From NCBI RefSeq assembly GCF_004296405.1, contig NZ_PSRR01000038.1:1-39462 (forward strand): DNA of 39,462 bases. Reading direction: 5' to 3'. Made by a program: the position numbers and the translations under genes. The notes below the pieces were generated by a model. That model had not been told where the DNA came from, searched no databases, and was given only the letters and a program-made list of their open reading frames with translations. Below are positions 17,305-24,761 of the stretch, piece by piece. The stretch is from Bradyrhizobium sp. Leo170. GTDB taxonomy: Bacteria; Pseudomonadota; Alphaproteobacteria; Rhizobiales; Xanthobacteraceae. Within the stretch, counting starts at the first letter, position 1. Every line of letters begins with the position of its first letter.

Positions 17305-18408
17305 CTACTCGCCTGGCTGCGGATAGAGGCGCGGGGCGGAAACGCCGTTGCCGCCCTTCTTCGAGCCGATCGAGATCCGGCCCAGCGCACTTTCGACCAG
17401 CCCGATCAGTCCCTTCGGCAGGAAGCGCACGACCAGGATGAAGAATCCGCCGAGGATCAGGAGCCAGGTATTGAGGAACGCGTCGCCCAGATAGCTCTGC
17501 GCGCCCTGAATCAGGAAGGCGCCGAGGATGGCGCCCATCAGCGACATGCGCCCGCCGATGCCGGCCCAGATCACTATCGAAAGGCTGAAGGTGGTATCGA
17601 ACTGTGCCGGCGAGACATATTGCGTCAGGATGACCCAGCAGCAGCCGGCCACGGCGGCAAAGAGGCCGGACACGGTGTAGATGGCGGTCTCGTAGCCGGC
17701 AACATTGTAGCCGAGGAAGCGGACCCGCTCGGCGTCATTTCGGATCGACTGTACGACGAGGCCGAACCGGCTGAGCGTCATCAGCTTGGCCACCACAGTT
17801 GCGGCGATCAACAGACCGAGCACCAGCCAGTAGGCGCCCGGGCTATAGGGATCGACCACCAGTTCCCCGAGCTTCAGGGCAGCCGGCGGCGTGATGCCGT
17901 TGACGCCGTTGGTGTAAGGTTGAATGTCGAGGATCAGCGTGTACCACGCGCTCAGCATCGCGAGCGTCATGATCGCAAAGAACGGGCCGGACACGCGGGC
18001 GCGGAACATCAGCCCGCCGAAGATCGCGCAGAACAGCGTCGGGACAACGAGCGCCAGCACGATGCCGACCGTCGTATTGCCAAAGGGTACCCAGAACAGC
18101 GGGAGGTGATCCAGGCTGTTGTTGAGCATGAAGGGCGGCATCGGGTTCGATTCGTCTTGCGACTGCATCTGCATGGTCATCGCCATGCCGTAGGCGCCAA
18201 GACCAAAGGGAATGCCCTGTCCGAGATTGAGGATGCCACCGAAGCCCCAGCACAGGCTGACGGAAAGCGCGAGCATTGCGAACACGCCATATGTCGAGAG
18301 CTGATTAAGCAGGAAATTATCGCTCACGACCAAAGGCACCATTGCAAGCACGGCATAGAAGACCAGATAGGCCAGCCATTGCGCGCTTACCTTGTGATAG
18401 AGATTCAT
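17305..18408 (-). CDS. urtC: Amide/urea ABC importer, permease (UrtC-like), system 1
   Basis: The 367-residue inner-membrane permease of the LivM/UrtC group has about eight to ten hydrophobic segments and the family motif GGILNLGQGIPFGLGAYGMAM near residues 55-75. The cytoplasmic EAA-like loop that contacts the ATPases lies around TTFSLSIVIWAGIGGRMSLMGA. It follows the urtB-like gene by 36 bases and precedes the urtD-like gene by nine. Sequence alone does not fix the substrate; operon linkage to dmfA1A2 favours a small amide. Confidence 0.82.
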   Translation of the reverse strand: MNLYHKVSAQWLAYLVFYAVLAMVPLVVSDNFLLNQLSTYGVFAMLALSVSLCWGFGGILNLGQGIPFGLGAYGMAMTMQMQSQDESNPMPPFMLNNSLDHLPLFWVPFGNTTVGIVLALVVPTLFCAIFGGLMFRARVSGPFFAIMTLAMLSAWYTLILDIQPYTNGVNGITPPAALKLGELVVDPYSPGAYWLVLGLLIAATVVAKLMTLSRFGLVVQSIRNDAERVRFLGYNVAGYETAIYTVSGLFAAVAGCCWVILTQYVSPAQFDTTFSLSIVIWAGIGGRMSLMGAILGAFLIQGAQSYLGDAFLNTWLLILGGFFILVVRFLPKGLIGLVESALGRISIGSKKGGNGVSAPRLYPQPGE

Positions 18409-18444
18409 TTCGCCATTCCCTTCCCGATCCCGGTGCCGCAGCCT

Positions 18445-19347
18445 TCACCGACGCTTTGCGGATGGCGCGAACAAGCCCTGTGGCCGTATCCGGAGGAACA
18501 CCACGATCATCACGAACAGCACGAAGCGGGCGAAAGTGTCGTTGGTGAAATAGGCGAAGATCGATTGCAGTTCGCCGGTCGCGCCACCCGCTGCCACGCT
18601 GCCCGCCAGCGTGCCGCCGCCGACCACGACCACCAGGAAGGCTTGCACCACATAGGCCGCCCCCATCGTGGGCAGAACGATATTGAGAACACCGAAAAGA
18701 GATCCCGCGAGACCGGCAAGGCCCGCGCCAAGCGCGAAGGTCAGCATGTAGACGCGATCGGCATTGACGCCGAAGGACGCCGCCATCTCCTTGTCCTGCA
18801 TCACCGCGCGCACCTGAACACCGAAACGCGTCCGGTAGAACAGGGCCCAGAGCGCCACGACGACCGCGATGGTGACCAGGAGCACCACTACGCGGAAAAC
18901 GGAAATATTGACGAAGGCGAACTGGATGTTGCTCGAGAAGATCGGCGGTACCGCAAGATATTTGGGATCGCTGCCGAAGATCAGTCGCACCCCCTGCATG
19001 AGCACAAGCGATACGCCGAACGTGGCAAGCAGCGTATCCAACGGGCGTTTGTAGAGGTAGCGGATCAATCCGCGTTCCAGGATCAGGCCGACCGCGACAA
19101 CGATCAGGAAAGAAGCCGGAACGCACAACAGAAAAGGCAGCCCGAGGAAGCTCTGCAACATGTACGAACTGTAGGCGCCGAGCATGATGAACTCGCCATG
19201 GGCCATGTTGATCACGCCGACCGCGCCATAGATGATCGTGAGCCCCAACGCAGCAATCAGCCAGATGCTGGCAATGCTGATTCCGAGGATCAGCGCGTTG
19301 ATGAACGCGCTGAGATCGAAGGACGTGAAGAACGATCCGACCGCCAT
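18445..19347 (-). CDS. urtB: Amide/urea ABC importer, permease (UrtB-like), system 1
   Basis: A 300-residue permease of the LivH/UrtB group: hydrophobic throughout, with the conserved GLTIIYGAVGVINMAHGEFIM region near residues 32-52 and FGVSLVLMQGVRLIFG. The frame is open upstream, but ATG 19347 (MAVGSFFTSFD) is the likely start because the preceding codons give a charged, non-membrane sequence and overlap the end of the binding-protein gene in another frame. It ends in a short basic tail (SAKRR). It forms the membrane channel with the UrtC-like subunit. Confidence 0.82.
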   Translation of the reverse strand: MAVGSFFTSFDLSAFINALILGISIASIWLIAALGLTIIYGAVGVINMAHGEFIMLGAYSSYMLQSFLGLPFLLCVPASFLIVVAVGLILERGLIRYLYKRPLDTLLATFGVSLVLMQGVRLIFGSDPKYLAVPPIFSSNIQFAFVNISVFRVVVLLVTIAVVVALWALFYRTRFGVQVRAVMQDKEMAASFGVNADRVYMLTFALGAGLAGLAGSLFGVLNIVLPTMGAAYVVQAFLVVVVGGGTLAGSVAAGGATGELQSIFAYFTNDTFARFVLFVMIVVFLRIRPQGLFAPSAKRR

Positions 19348-19415
19348 AGCTCGCTCCGTGCCAAGCCGACCGTGGCGCGCGACGCGCACGCCACGGCTGC
19401 TGTTTTTCGCTGTGT

Positions 19416-20729
19416 TCAGATCACGCTCTTGCGCACTTTGCCGTCGGCAGCTTTGAGGCCGTCCGCCGTGCACTTGCCGAGGTCCGGATAGATCGAATAC
19501 GGGTCCGGCGCGACGTGCTCTGCCGAAGCCTTCACGATCTTGAAGCTGCCGTCGGCCTGGCACTGGCCGATTTTCGGCTTCAGCCAGGCGTTGAAGTTCT
19601 GATCGTCGATCCAGATCAGTCCTTCTGGGGAAACCGCATCCTCGACCTTGATGCCGCCGGTACTGTCGCGGATCGCGCGCGGCGTCACCTCCTCCAGGCC
19701 AACCTTGGCGATGGCCTTTTCGAGACCGTACTTGAAGACGTAGGCGGAAAGATAGGTCTCTTCCATATTGTAGTGGGTGACACCGTTCTTGCCGTACTTG
19801 CTCTTCAGGAATCCCTCCACGAACTTGTGGTTGGTCGGATTGTCGAGCCCCTGGAAATACGGCGCCGAGAGAAAGTGGCCGGCCCCGAACTCGTTGCCCA
19901 TCGCGCGGGTTTCGATCTCGCCCGTAGTGAGCGAAGCAATCGGCATCGAGTCGACCTTGAAGCCCTCCTGCTTGAACTGCTTGTGGAAAGCGATGTCGGA
20001 TGCACCGACCACGGTCGAGAAGATGAAGTTCGGCTTCGCCTCCCGGATCTTGTTGAGCACGGGGCCGAATTCCGAACTGCCGAGCGGGATGTATTCCTCA
20101 CCAAGCAGTTCGCCGCCAGCCTGCTGCAGCCAGACCTTGGCGTTCTTGTTGGATTCCTTCGGCCAGACATAGTTGGAGCCGACGAAGAAGACCTTCTTGC
20201 CGAACTGCTGGACCATGAACGGAATCAGGTCCTTCGAGTGCTGGTTCGCCAGCGGACCGGTGCAGATCGTGTTCTGAGTGCATTCCGCGCCCTCATAGCA
20301 GGTCGGGTAGTAAAGCAGGTGGTTCTGCGCCATGACGGTCGGCAGGATCGCCTTGCGGCTCGCCGAGGTGTAGCAGCCGAACAGCGCGACGACCCGATTG
20401 CGCAGGATGAGTTCCTTGGTCTTCTCCGAATAGACGTTGAAGTCCGACTTCGCGTCGACGATCACCGGCTCGATCGGTTGACCGGCGATGCCGCCGGCCT
20501 TGTTGATCTCGTCGATCGCGTACTGCATCACGAGCGTCGAGTCCTCCTCCGGCACCGCGAGGCCGCCGGTGAGCGAAAACAGGAGTCCGACCTTGATGGG
20601 CTCACCCTTCTTGATCCAGGACTGAGCTCCCCACGCCTGATTGGTGCTCTTTACGAACCCGTATGGAGCGGCAAGGACCGTCGCAGCTCCGAGCGTTGCC
20701 TTCATGAAAGCACGACGATCTGCCCGCAT
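19416..20729 (-). CDS. urtA: Amide/urea ABC importer, periplasmic binding protein (UrtA/FmdD-like)
   Basis: The 437-residue protein begins with a probable Tat signal (ADRRAFMKATLG, then a hydrophobic core), then KVGLLFSLTGGLAVPEEDST, the type I periplasmic-binding fold of the UrtA/FmdD/AmiC family. Other family marks are LFGCYTSASRKAILP, PTCYEGAECTQN and NYVWPKESN. Members bind urea or short-chain amides. It is the first gene of a ten-gene minus-strand operon ending in dmfA1A2 and accessory genes, so it probably sets the specificity of amide uptake. The start at 20729 is preceded by GAGAGG. No matching binding protein for system 2 is inside the window. Confidence 0.87.
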   Translation of the reverse strand: MRADRRAFMKATLGAATVLAAPYGFVKSTNQAWGAQSWIKKGEPIKVGLLFSLTGGLAVPEEDSTLVMQYAIDEINKAGGIAGQPIEPVIVDAKSDFNVYSEKTKELILRNRVVALFGCYTSASRKAILPTVMAQNHLLYYPTCYEGAECTQNTICTGPLANQHSKDLIPFMVQQFGKKVFFVGSNYVWPKESNKNAKVWLQQAGGELLGEEYIPLGSSEFGPVLNKIREAKPNFIFSTVVGASDIAFHKQFKQEGFKVDSMPIASLTTGEIETRAMGNEFGAGHFLSAPYFQGLDNPTNHKFVEGFLKSKYGKNGVTHYNMEETYLSAYVFKYGLEKAIAKVGLEEVTPRAIRDSTGGIKVEDAVSPEGLIWIDDQNFNAWLKPKIGQCQADGSFKIVKASAEHVAPDPYSIYPDLGKCTADGLKAADGKVRKSVI

Positions 20730-20774
20730 AACAGCCTCTCAAGTGATTTTCTCTACACGAAATCTATTTTCTAA

Positions 20775-20802
20775 ACGATACAAGTGACCCGAACTTTCTC
20801 AA
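20775..20802 (-). promoter_or_regulatory. Candidate sigma-70 promoter of the amide operon
   Basis: On the minus strand TTGAGA (20797-20802) and TATCGT (20775-20780) are separated by 16 bases, 45 bases before the urtA-like ATG. Matches to consensus are five of six and four of six. One CAAGTGA repeat falls in the spacer. It is a prediction from pattern only. Confidence 0.3.
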
Positions 20803-21020
20803 GAGTAAAATTTGTGCACTGACAGTTACAATGAGGACAGCTCGGTTTTTACTGCGTCGGGCGACGCAACTGCACGGCCGCGATTGATCGCGACATCGTT
20901 CGGAAGTTCTGCGAGCCGACGAGCCGCGGCGCGGCGCCAAGTCAGACGCCAAGTCACACGTCGCGGTTGCGGGCTGAAAAATTCTTACCGCCTCCGCCTG
21001 CCATCGTGTTACGACTTGCG

Positions 21021-21030
21021 CTGATAAGAA
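21021..21030. promoter_or_regulatory. Possible operator CTGATAAGAA at the regulator start
   Basis: CTGATAAGAA ends ten bases before the regulator ATG. Its exact reverse complement TTCTTATCAG occurs at 21730-21739, upstream of mgsA. Followed by GGGATAA it also forms two GATAA units about one helical turn apart. Its place over the ribosome binding region would suit autorepression by the XRE-cupin protein; this is inference. Confidence 0.35.
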
Positions 21031-21039
21031 CGGGATAAC

Positions 21040-21708
21040 ATGCAGATGAAAAGAAAGAGCGCGGCAACGCCGAAGGAAACGGTCATCGAGAATTCGGACT
21101 ACCGCACGGGCTCGAATGCGCCGGTCGAAAGCAGCCGAAGTCTGGAGCGCGCGCTCGGCGCGAAGATCAGGGATACCCGACGTCAGCAGGATCTCTCGGT
21201 GCTTGATCTGGCGAGCGCCGCGAACATCTCGGCCGGCATGCTTTCGAAAATCGAGAACGGCCAGATTTCGCCGTCGCTTTCCACGCTACAGTCGATTGCG
21301 AACGCGCTTACTGTGCCGCTTAGTTTGCTGTTCGCGGCATCCGAGGAGCGGCGCGACTGCTCCTTCGTTCGCGCCAAGCAAGGCGTGGTCATCGAACGAC
21401 GCGGCACCAAGGTGGGACATGTGTACCAACTGCTCGGACATGTGAGCGGCGAGGACGTCGTCGTCGAGCCGTACCTCATCACGCTGAAGGAAGAGGCCGA
21501 GGCCTATACGGGATTCCAGCACGCCGGCACAGAGTTCATCTACATGCTCACCGGCGAGGTGATCTACCGTCACGGCAACAAGAGCTACCGGTTACGCCCG
21601 GGCGATTCCATGCTGTTCGACTCCGGCGCGCTGCATGGGCCCGAAGTGCTGGTGAAGCGGCCGATGACTTACCTCTCGATCATCGTGTATCCGCGGCGCC
21701 CCGCCTAA
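21040..21708 (+). CDS. XRE-family regulator with C-terminal cupin domain
   Basis: A 222-residue protein with a Cro/C1-type helix-turn-helix at about residues 40-98 (LASAANISAGMLSKIENGQ) and a cupin sensor at about 140-218 with the metal/ligand residues His161, Glu165 and His199 (QHAGTEFIY...LHGP). Such regulators sense small metabolites, often amines or amino-acid derivatives, through the cupin. It lies between two divergent operons, the amide transporter/DMFase set and mgsABC-gmaS. It is the best candidate for coordinating them, using the shared CTGATAAGAA motif. Whether it activates or represses cannot be told. The first 30 residues are unstructured and variable; an alternative start at the second Met (codon 3) is possible. 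Confidence 0.85.
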   Translation: MQMKRKSAATPKETVIENSDYRTGSNAPVESSRSLERALGAKIRDTRRQQDLSVLDLASAANISAGMLSKIENGQISPSLSTLQSIANALTVPLSLLFAASEERRDCSFVRAKQGVVIERRGTKVGHVYQLLGHVSGEDVVVEPYLITLKEEAEAYTGFQHAGTEFIYMLTGEVIYRHGNKSYRLRPGDSMLFDSGALHGPEVLVKRPMTYLSIIVYPRRPA

Positions 21709-21729
21709 TTCTGCCTCATCGCGCCCAAT

Positions 21730-21751
21730 TTCTTATCAGGAAAAACTTATT
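21730..21751. promoter_or_regulatory. Possible regulator site upstream of mgsA
   Basis: TTCTTATCAG (21730-21739) is the exact reverse complement of the motif at 21021-21030. It is followed by a second half-like unit, CTTATT, at 21746-21751. The site ends eight bases before a candidate -35 element, a usual place for an activator. Recognition by the XRE-cupin protein is inferred. Confidence 0.35.
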
Positions 21752-21759
21752 CCTCACGA

Positions 21760-21787
21760 TTGACGAAGCGTCCGAAGCTGCTACATT
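21760..21787 (+). promoter_or_regulatory. Candidate sigma-70 promoter of mgsABC-gmaS
   Basis: TTGACG (21760-21765) and TACATT (21782-21787) are separated by 16 bases and lie 25 bases before the mgsA ATG, which has its own AGGGAG ribosome binding site. Matches to consensus are five of six and four of six. Confidence 0.35.
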
Positions 21788-21812
21788 TGCTCTCCAAGTC
21801 AGGGAGCAGCGC

Positions 21813-22709
21813 ATGTGCGGCATTGTCGGATTGTTTCTCAAGAACGAACAGCTTCAGCCGGAGCTGGGCGAACACCTTTCGCGCATGCTCGCGACGATGT
21901 CGGCCCGCGGTCCGGACAGCGCAGGCATAGCGATCTATGGCGCAGGGGCCGACGATCTCATCAAGCTGACGCTGCGCGCCGCCGACGCGGCCGTGGACCG
22001 CGATCTGGCGAGGACGCTCGGCGCGGTGCTGAAAGCGCCGGTCGATCTGGTGCGGCGCTCCAATCATGTCGTGGTGACGATACCCCGTGAGCAACAGGCG
22101 CAGGCCCTGGCCTGGCTGCGCGAGCATCATCCCGAGATACATCTCGTCAGCGCCGGCTCCCGGATGGAGATCTACAAGGAGGTCGGCCTGCCGGAGCGCG
22201 TCGCCGACCAGTTCTCGCTGCCCGCGATGCAAGGCACCCACGGCATCGGCCATACGCGCATGGCGACTGAATCGGCGGTCACCACTAATGGCGCTCACCC
22301 CTTCTCGACGGGCGCCGACCAGTGCCTCGTCCACAATGGTTCGCTCTCCAACCACAACGCGGTCCGGCGCGGCCTCAAGCGCGAAGGTTTCGTCTTCGAG
22401 ACCGAGAACGATTCCGAGGTGGCCGCGGGCTATCTGACGTGGCGGATGCGCGAAGGCGACAGCCTCAAGCAGGCGTTGACGTCCAGCCTTGTCGCACTCG
22501 ACGGCTTCTTCACCTTCGTCGTCGGTACCCGCGACGGCTTCGCCGTGCTCCGCGATCCGATCGCCTGCAAACCGGCCATCCTTGCCGAGTCCGATGACTA
22601 TGTCGCATTTGGCTCCGAGTTTCGCGCCCTCTCGGCGTTGCCAGGCATCGAGAACGCCCGCGTCTTCGAGCCCGAACCGGCGACCGTCTACGCTTGGGAA
22701 CGTCGATAA
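21813..22709 (+). CDS. mgsA: N-methylglutamate synthase subunit A (glutamine amidotransferase class II, GlxB-like)
   Basis: The 298-residue protein starts MCGIVGLF, placing Cys2 as the N-terminal nucleophile of class II (Ntn) amidotransferases. It also shows ARGPDSAGIAIYG, GIGHTRMATES and HNGSLSNHN, all residues of the glutaminase site. It is the stand-alone version of the GltB amidotransferase domain. In N-methylglutamate synthase this subunit would act on gamma-glutamylmethylamide, releasing methylamine inside the complex for transfer to 2-oxoglutarate. The stop overlaps the next start by one base (TAATG). Rhizobial annotations call it glxB. Context with gmaS and the mgd-like genes supports the methylamine role. 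Confidence 0.85.
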   Translation: MCGIVGLFLKNEQLQPELGEHLSRMLATMSARGPDSAGIAIYGAGADDLIKLTLRAADAAVDRDLARTLGAVLKAPVDLVRRSNHVVVTIPREQQAQALAWLREHHPEIHLVSAGSRMEIYKEVGLPERVADQFSLPAMQGTHGIGHTRMATESAVTTNGAHPFSTGADQCLVHNGSLSNHNAVRRGLKREGFVFETENDSEVAAGYLTWRMREGDSLKQALTSSLVALDGFFTFVVGTRDGFAVLRDPIACKPAILAESDDYVAFGSEFRALSALPGIENARVFEPEPATVYAWERR

Positions 22710-23395
22710 TGCCCGTGATCGATCTGGAGCGGCAAACAGTCCGAGAACTCAACGCGGCGCTGCACCGTCTCGTACCTGATACCAACGAGACCCTGTGGGA
22801 AGTCAGCAACTCCAACGGCAAGCATGCGATCGGAACGGGCGTCGATGCACCCATCGAAATCGATATCAACGGACATGTCGGCTATTACTGCGGCGGTATG
22901 AACAAGCAGGCGTCGATCCGCATTCACGGCAATGCCGGAACGGGCGTCGCAGAGAACATGATGTCGGGCGTCGTTCATGTGATGGGCGATGCGAGCCAAT
23001 CCGCCGGCGCCACCGGTCACGGCGGACTGCTGATCGTCGATGGTGACGCAGCCGCACGCTGCGGAATCTCGATGAAGGGCATCGACATCATCGTCAAGGG
23101 TTCGATCGGCGCCATGAGCGCTTTCATGGCCCAGGCCGGCAACCTCGTCGTCTTCGGCGATGCCGGAGAGGCCCTCGGCGATTCCATCTACGAAGCGACC
23201 ATCTTCGTGCGGGGAAAGGTGAAGAGTCTCGGCGCCGACTGTATCGAAAAGCCGATGGCGAAGGAGGACAAGGCCCGCCTCGCCGCACTGCTCCACCGGG
23301 CCGGCGTCGAAGACGCCAACCTCGACGAGTTTCGCATGTATGGGTCGGCACGCCGTCTCTACAACTTCCACATCGACAACATTGCATCCTACTGA
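22709..23395 (+). CDS. mgsB: N-methylglutamate synthase subunit B (GltB C-terminal-like, GlxC)
   Basis: This 228-residue protein corresponds to the GXGXG beta-helix domain of glutamate synthase large subunits: repeated turns such as IDINGHVGYYCGG, IRIHGNAGTGVAENM, VHVMGDASQSAGATGHGG and LVVFGDAGEALGDSIY. That domain is structural and links the glutaminase and FMN domains. ATG 22709 overlaps the mgsA stop by one base; an earlier in-frame ATG at 22694 would overlap further and is less likely. The arrangement as three separate genes (amidotransferase, GXGXG, FMN domain) is diagnostic for MgsABC/GlxBCD. Confidence 0.85.
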   Translation: MPVIDLERQTVRELNAALHRLVPDTNETLWEVSNSNGKHAIGTGVDAPIEIDINGHVGYYCGGMNKQASIRIHGNAGTGVAENMMSGVVHVMGDASQSAGATGHGGLLIVDGDAAARCGISMKGIDIIVKGSIGAMSAFMAQAGNLVVFGDAGEALGDSIYEATIFVRGKVKSLGADCIEKPMAKEDKARLAALLHRAGVEDANLDEFRMYGSARRLYNFHIDNIASY

Positions 23396-23404
23396 CGGCA
23401 GACG

Positions 23405-24736
23405 ATGGCAGCCCCAAAACCGATAAGAACGGAACCGCGCTTCTCAGCAACCTTCGACCGCTACACGATTTCTGAGATTCAGCGCGCCGCGGCCACCGGC
23501 ATCTATGACATCCGCGGCGGCGGCGCCAAGCGACGGGTACCGCATTTCGACGACCTGCTGTTTCTCGGCGCCTCCATATCGCGCTATCCGTTGGAGGGTT
23601 ATCGCGAAAAGTGTGGCACCGACGTCGTGCTCGGCTCTCGCTTTGCGAAAAAGCCGATCCACCTCAAGACGCCCGTCACCATTGCCGGCATGAGCTTCGG
23701 CGCATTGTCGAGCACGGCAAAGGAAGCGCTCGGCCGCGGTGCCAGCGCGGTCGGAACCAGCACGACGACCGGCGACGGCGGCATGACCAACGAGGAGCGC
23801 GCTCATTCGTCGCTCCTCGTCTACCAATATCTCCCTTCACGCTACGGAATGAACCCCGACGATCTGCGCCGCGCCGATGCCATCGAGATCGTGGTCGGCC
23901 AGGGCGCCAAGCCTGGCGGCGGCGGCATGCTGCTGGGACAGAAGATCTCCAGGCGCGTGGCCGAGATGCGCACGCTGCCGGAAGGCATCGATCAGCGTTC
24001 CGCCTCCCGTCACCCCGACTGGACCGGCCCCGATGACCTCGAGATCAAGATCGAGGAACTGCGCGAAATCACCGATTGGGAGAAGCCGATCTACGTGAAG
24101 GTTGGGGCGAGCCGCCCGTATTACGACACGGCCCTGGCCGTGAAGGCCGGTGCGGATGTCGTCGTGATCGACGGCATGCAGGGCGGAACGGCCGCCACGC
24201 AGGAGGTCTTCATCGAGAACGTCGGTATTCCGACGCTGGCGGCGGTGCGCCCCGCGGTGGAGGCGCTCCAGGAACTGGGCATGCACCGCAAGGTGCAGTT
24301 GATCATCTCCGGCGGCATTCGCAACGGCGCCGACGTCGCCAAGGCGCTCGCCCTCGGAGCCGACGCGGTCGCGATCGGCACGGCGGCGCTGATCGCGCTG
24401 GGCGACAATAACCCGGCGCTCGAAAGCGAATACAACAAGCTCGGCACGACGGCCGGCGCCTATGACGACTGGCATGAGGGATTGGATCCGGCGGGCATCA
24501 CCACGCAGGATCCGGAGCTTGCAAAGCGCCTCGATCCGGTCGTCGCGGGGCGGCGGCTTGCCAACTTCCTGTCCGTTCTTACGCTGGAAACGCAGACAAT
24601 CGCACGCGCCTGCGGCAAGAACCACGTCCACAATCTCGAACCTGAAGACCTTGTCGCACTCACCGTCGAAGCGGCTGCGATCGCGCGCGTTCCGCTCGTC
24701 GGCACCAATTGGACTCCTGGCCGGGACCGATACTGA
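23405..24736 (+). CDS. mgsC: N-methylglutamate synthase subunit C (FMN-binding GOGAT domain, GlxD)
   Basis: The 443-residue protein is the FMN/synthase domain of glutamate synthase as a separate chain: AGMSFGALSSTAKEALGRGA, GQGAKPGGGGML, the phosphate-binding GGIRNGADVAKALALGADAV and the C-terminal HVHNLEPEDL. It would reduce the imine of 2-oxoglutarate and methylamine to N-methylglutamate. I do not see the closely spaced Cys cluster that holds the 3Fe-4S centre in full-length GltB; as far as I can recall this is also true of other GlxD-type proteins. It follows mgsB by nine bases and precedes gmaS by 25. Plain glutamate synthesis is the alternative, but a dedicated gmaS beside it argues for N-methylglutamate. 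Confidence 0.85.
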   Translation: MAAPKPIRTEPRFSATFDRYTISEIQRAAATGIYDIRGGGAKRRVPHFDDLLFLGASISRYPLEGYREKCGTDVVLGSRFAKKPIHLKTPVTIAGMSFGALSSTAKEALGRGASAVGTSTTTGDGGMTNEERAHSSLLVYQYLPSRYGMNPDDLRRADAIEIVVGQGAKPGGGGMLLGQKISRRVAEMRTLPEGIDQRSASRHPDWTGPDDLEIKIEELREITDWEKPIYVKVGASRPYYDTALAVKAGADVVVIDGMQGGTAATQEVFIENVGIPTLAAVRPAVEALQELGMHRKVQLIISGGIRNGADVAKALALGADAVAIGTAALIALGDNNPALESEYNKLGTTAGAYDDWHEGLDPAGITTQDPELAKRLDPVVAGRRLANFLSVLTLETQTIARACGKNHVHNLEPEDLVALTVEAAAIARVPLVGTNWTPGRDRY

Positions 24737-24761
24737 CACTTACCGCTGATGAAGAGGCACC

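Larger units (their letters stand above)
20730..21039. promoter_or_regulatory. Divergent control region between the amide operon and XRE-cupin regulator
   Basis: This 310-base gap has no gene. Its left part (about 20740-20830) is AT-rich compared with the rest of the window. It contains a direct repeat beginning ATTTTCT at 20746 and 20766 (20 bases apart, two helical turns) and CAAGTGA at 20740-20746 and 20781-20787. The right part is GC-rich without clear signals until the CTGATAAGAA motif next to the regulator start. No sigma-54-type GG/GC element was found. The repeats are candidates for binding by the adjacent regulator. Confidence 0.4.

Noticed and set aside
16624..19491. Open plus-strand frame of 955 codons
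   Set aside because: It lies antisense to three transporter genes with clear motifs. Its product is rich in His, Glu, Asp and Arg without domains, as expected from the reverse complement of high-GC hydrophobic coding sequence.
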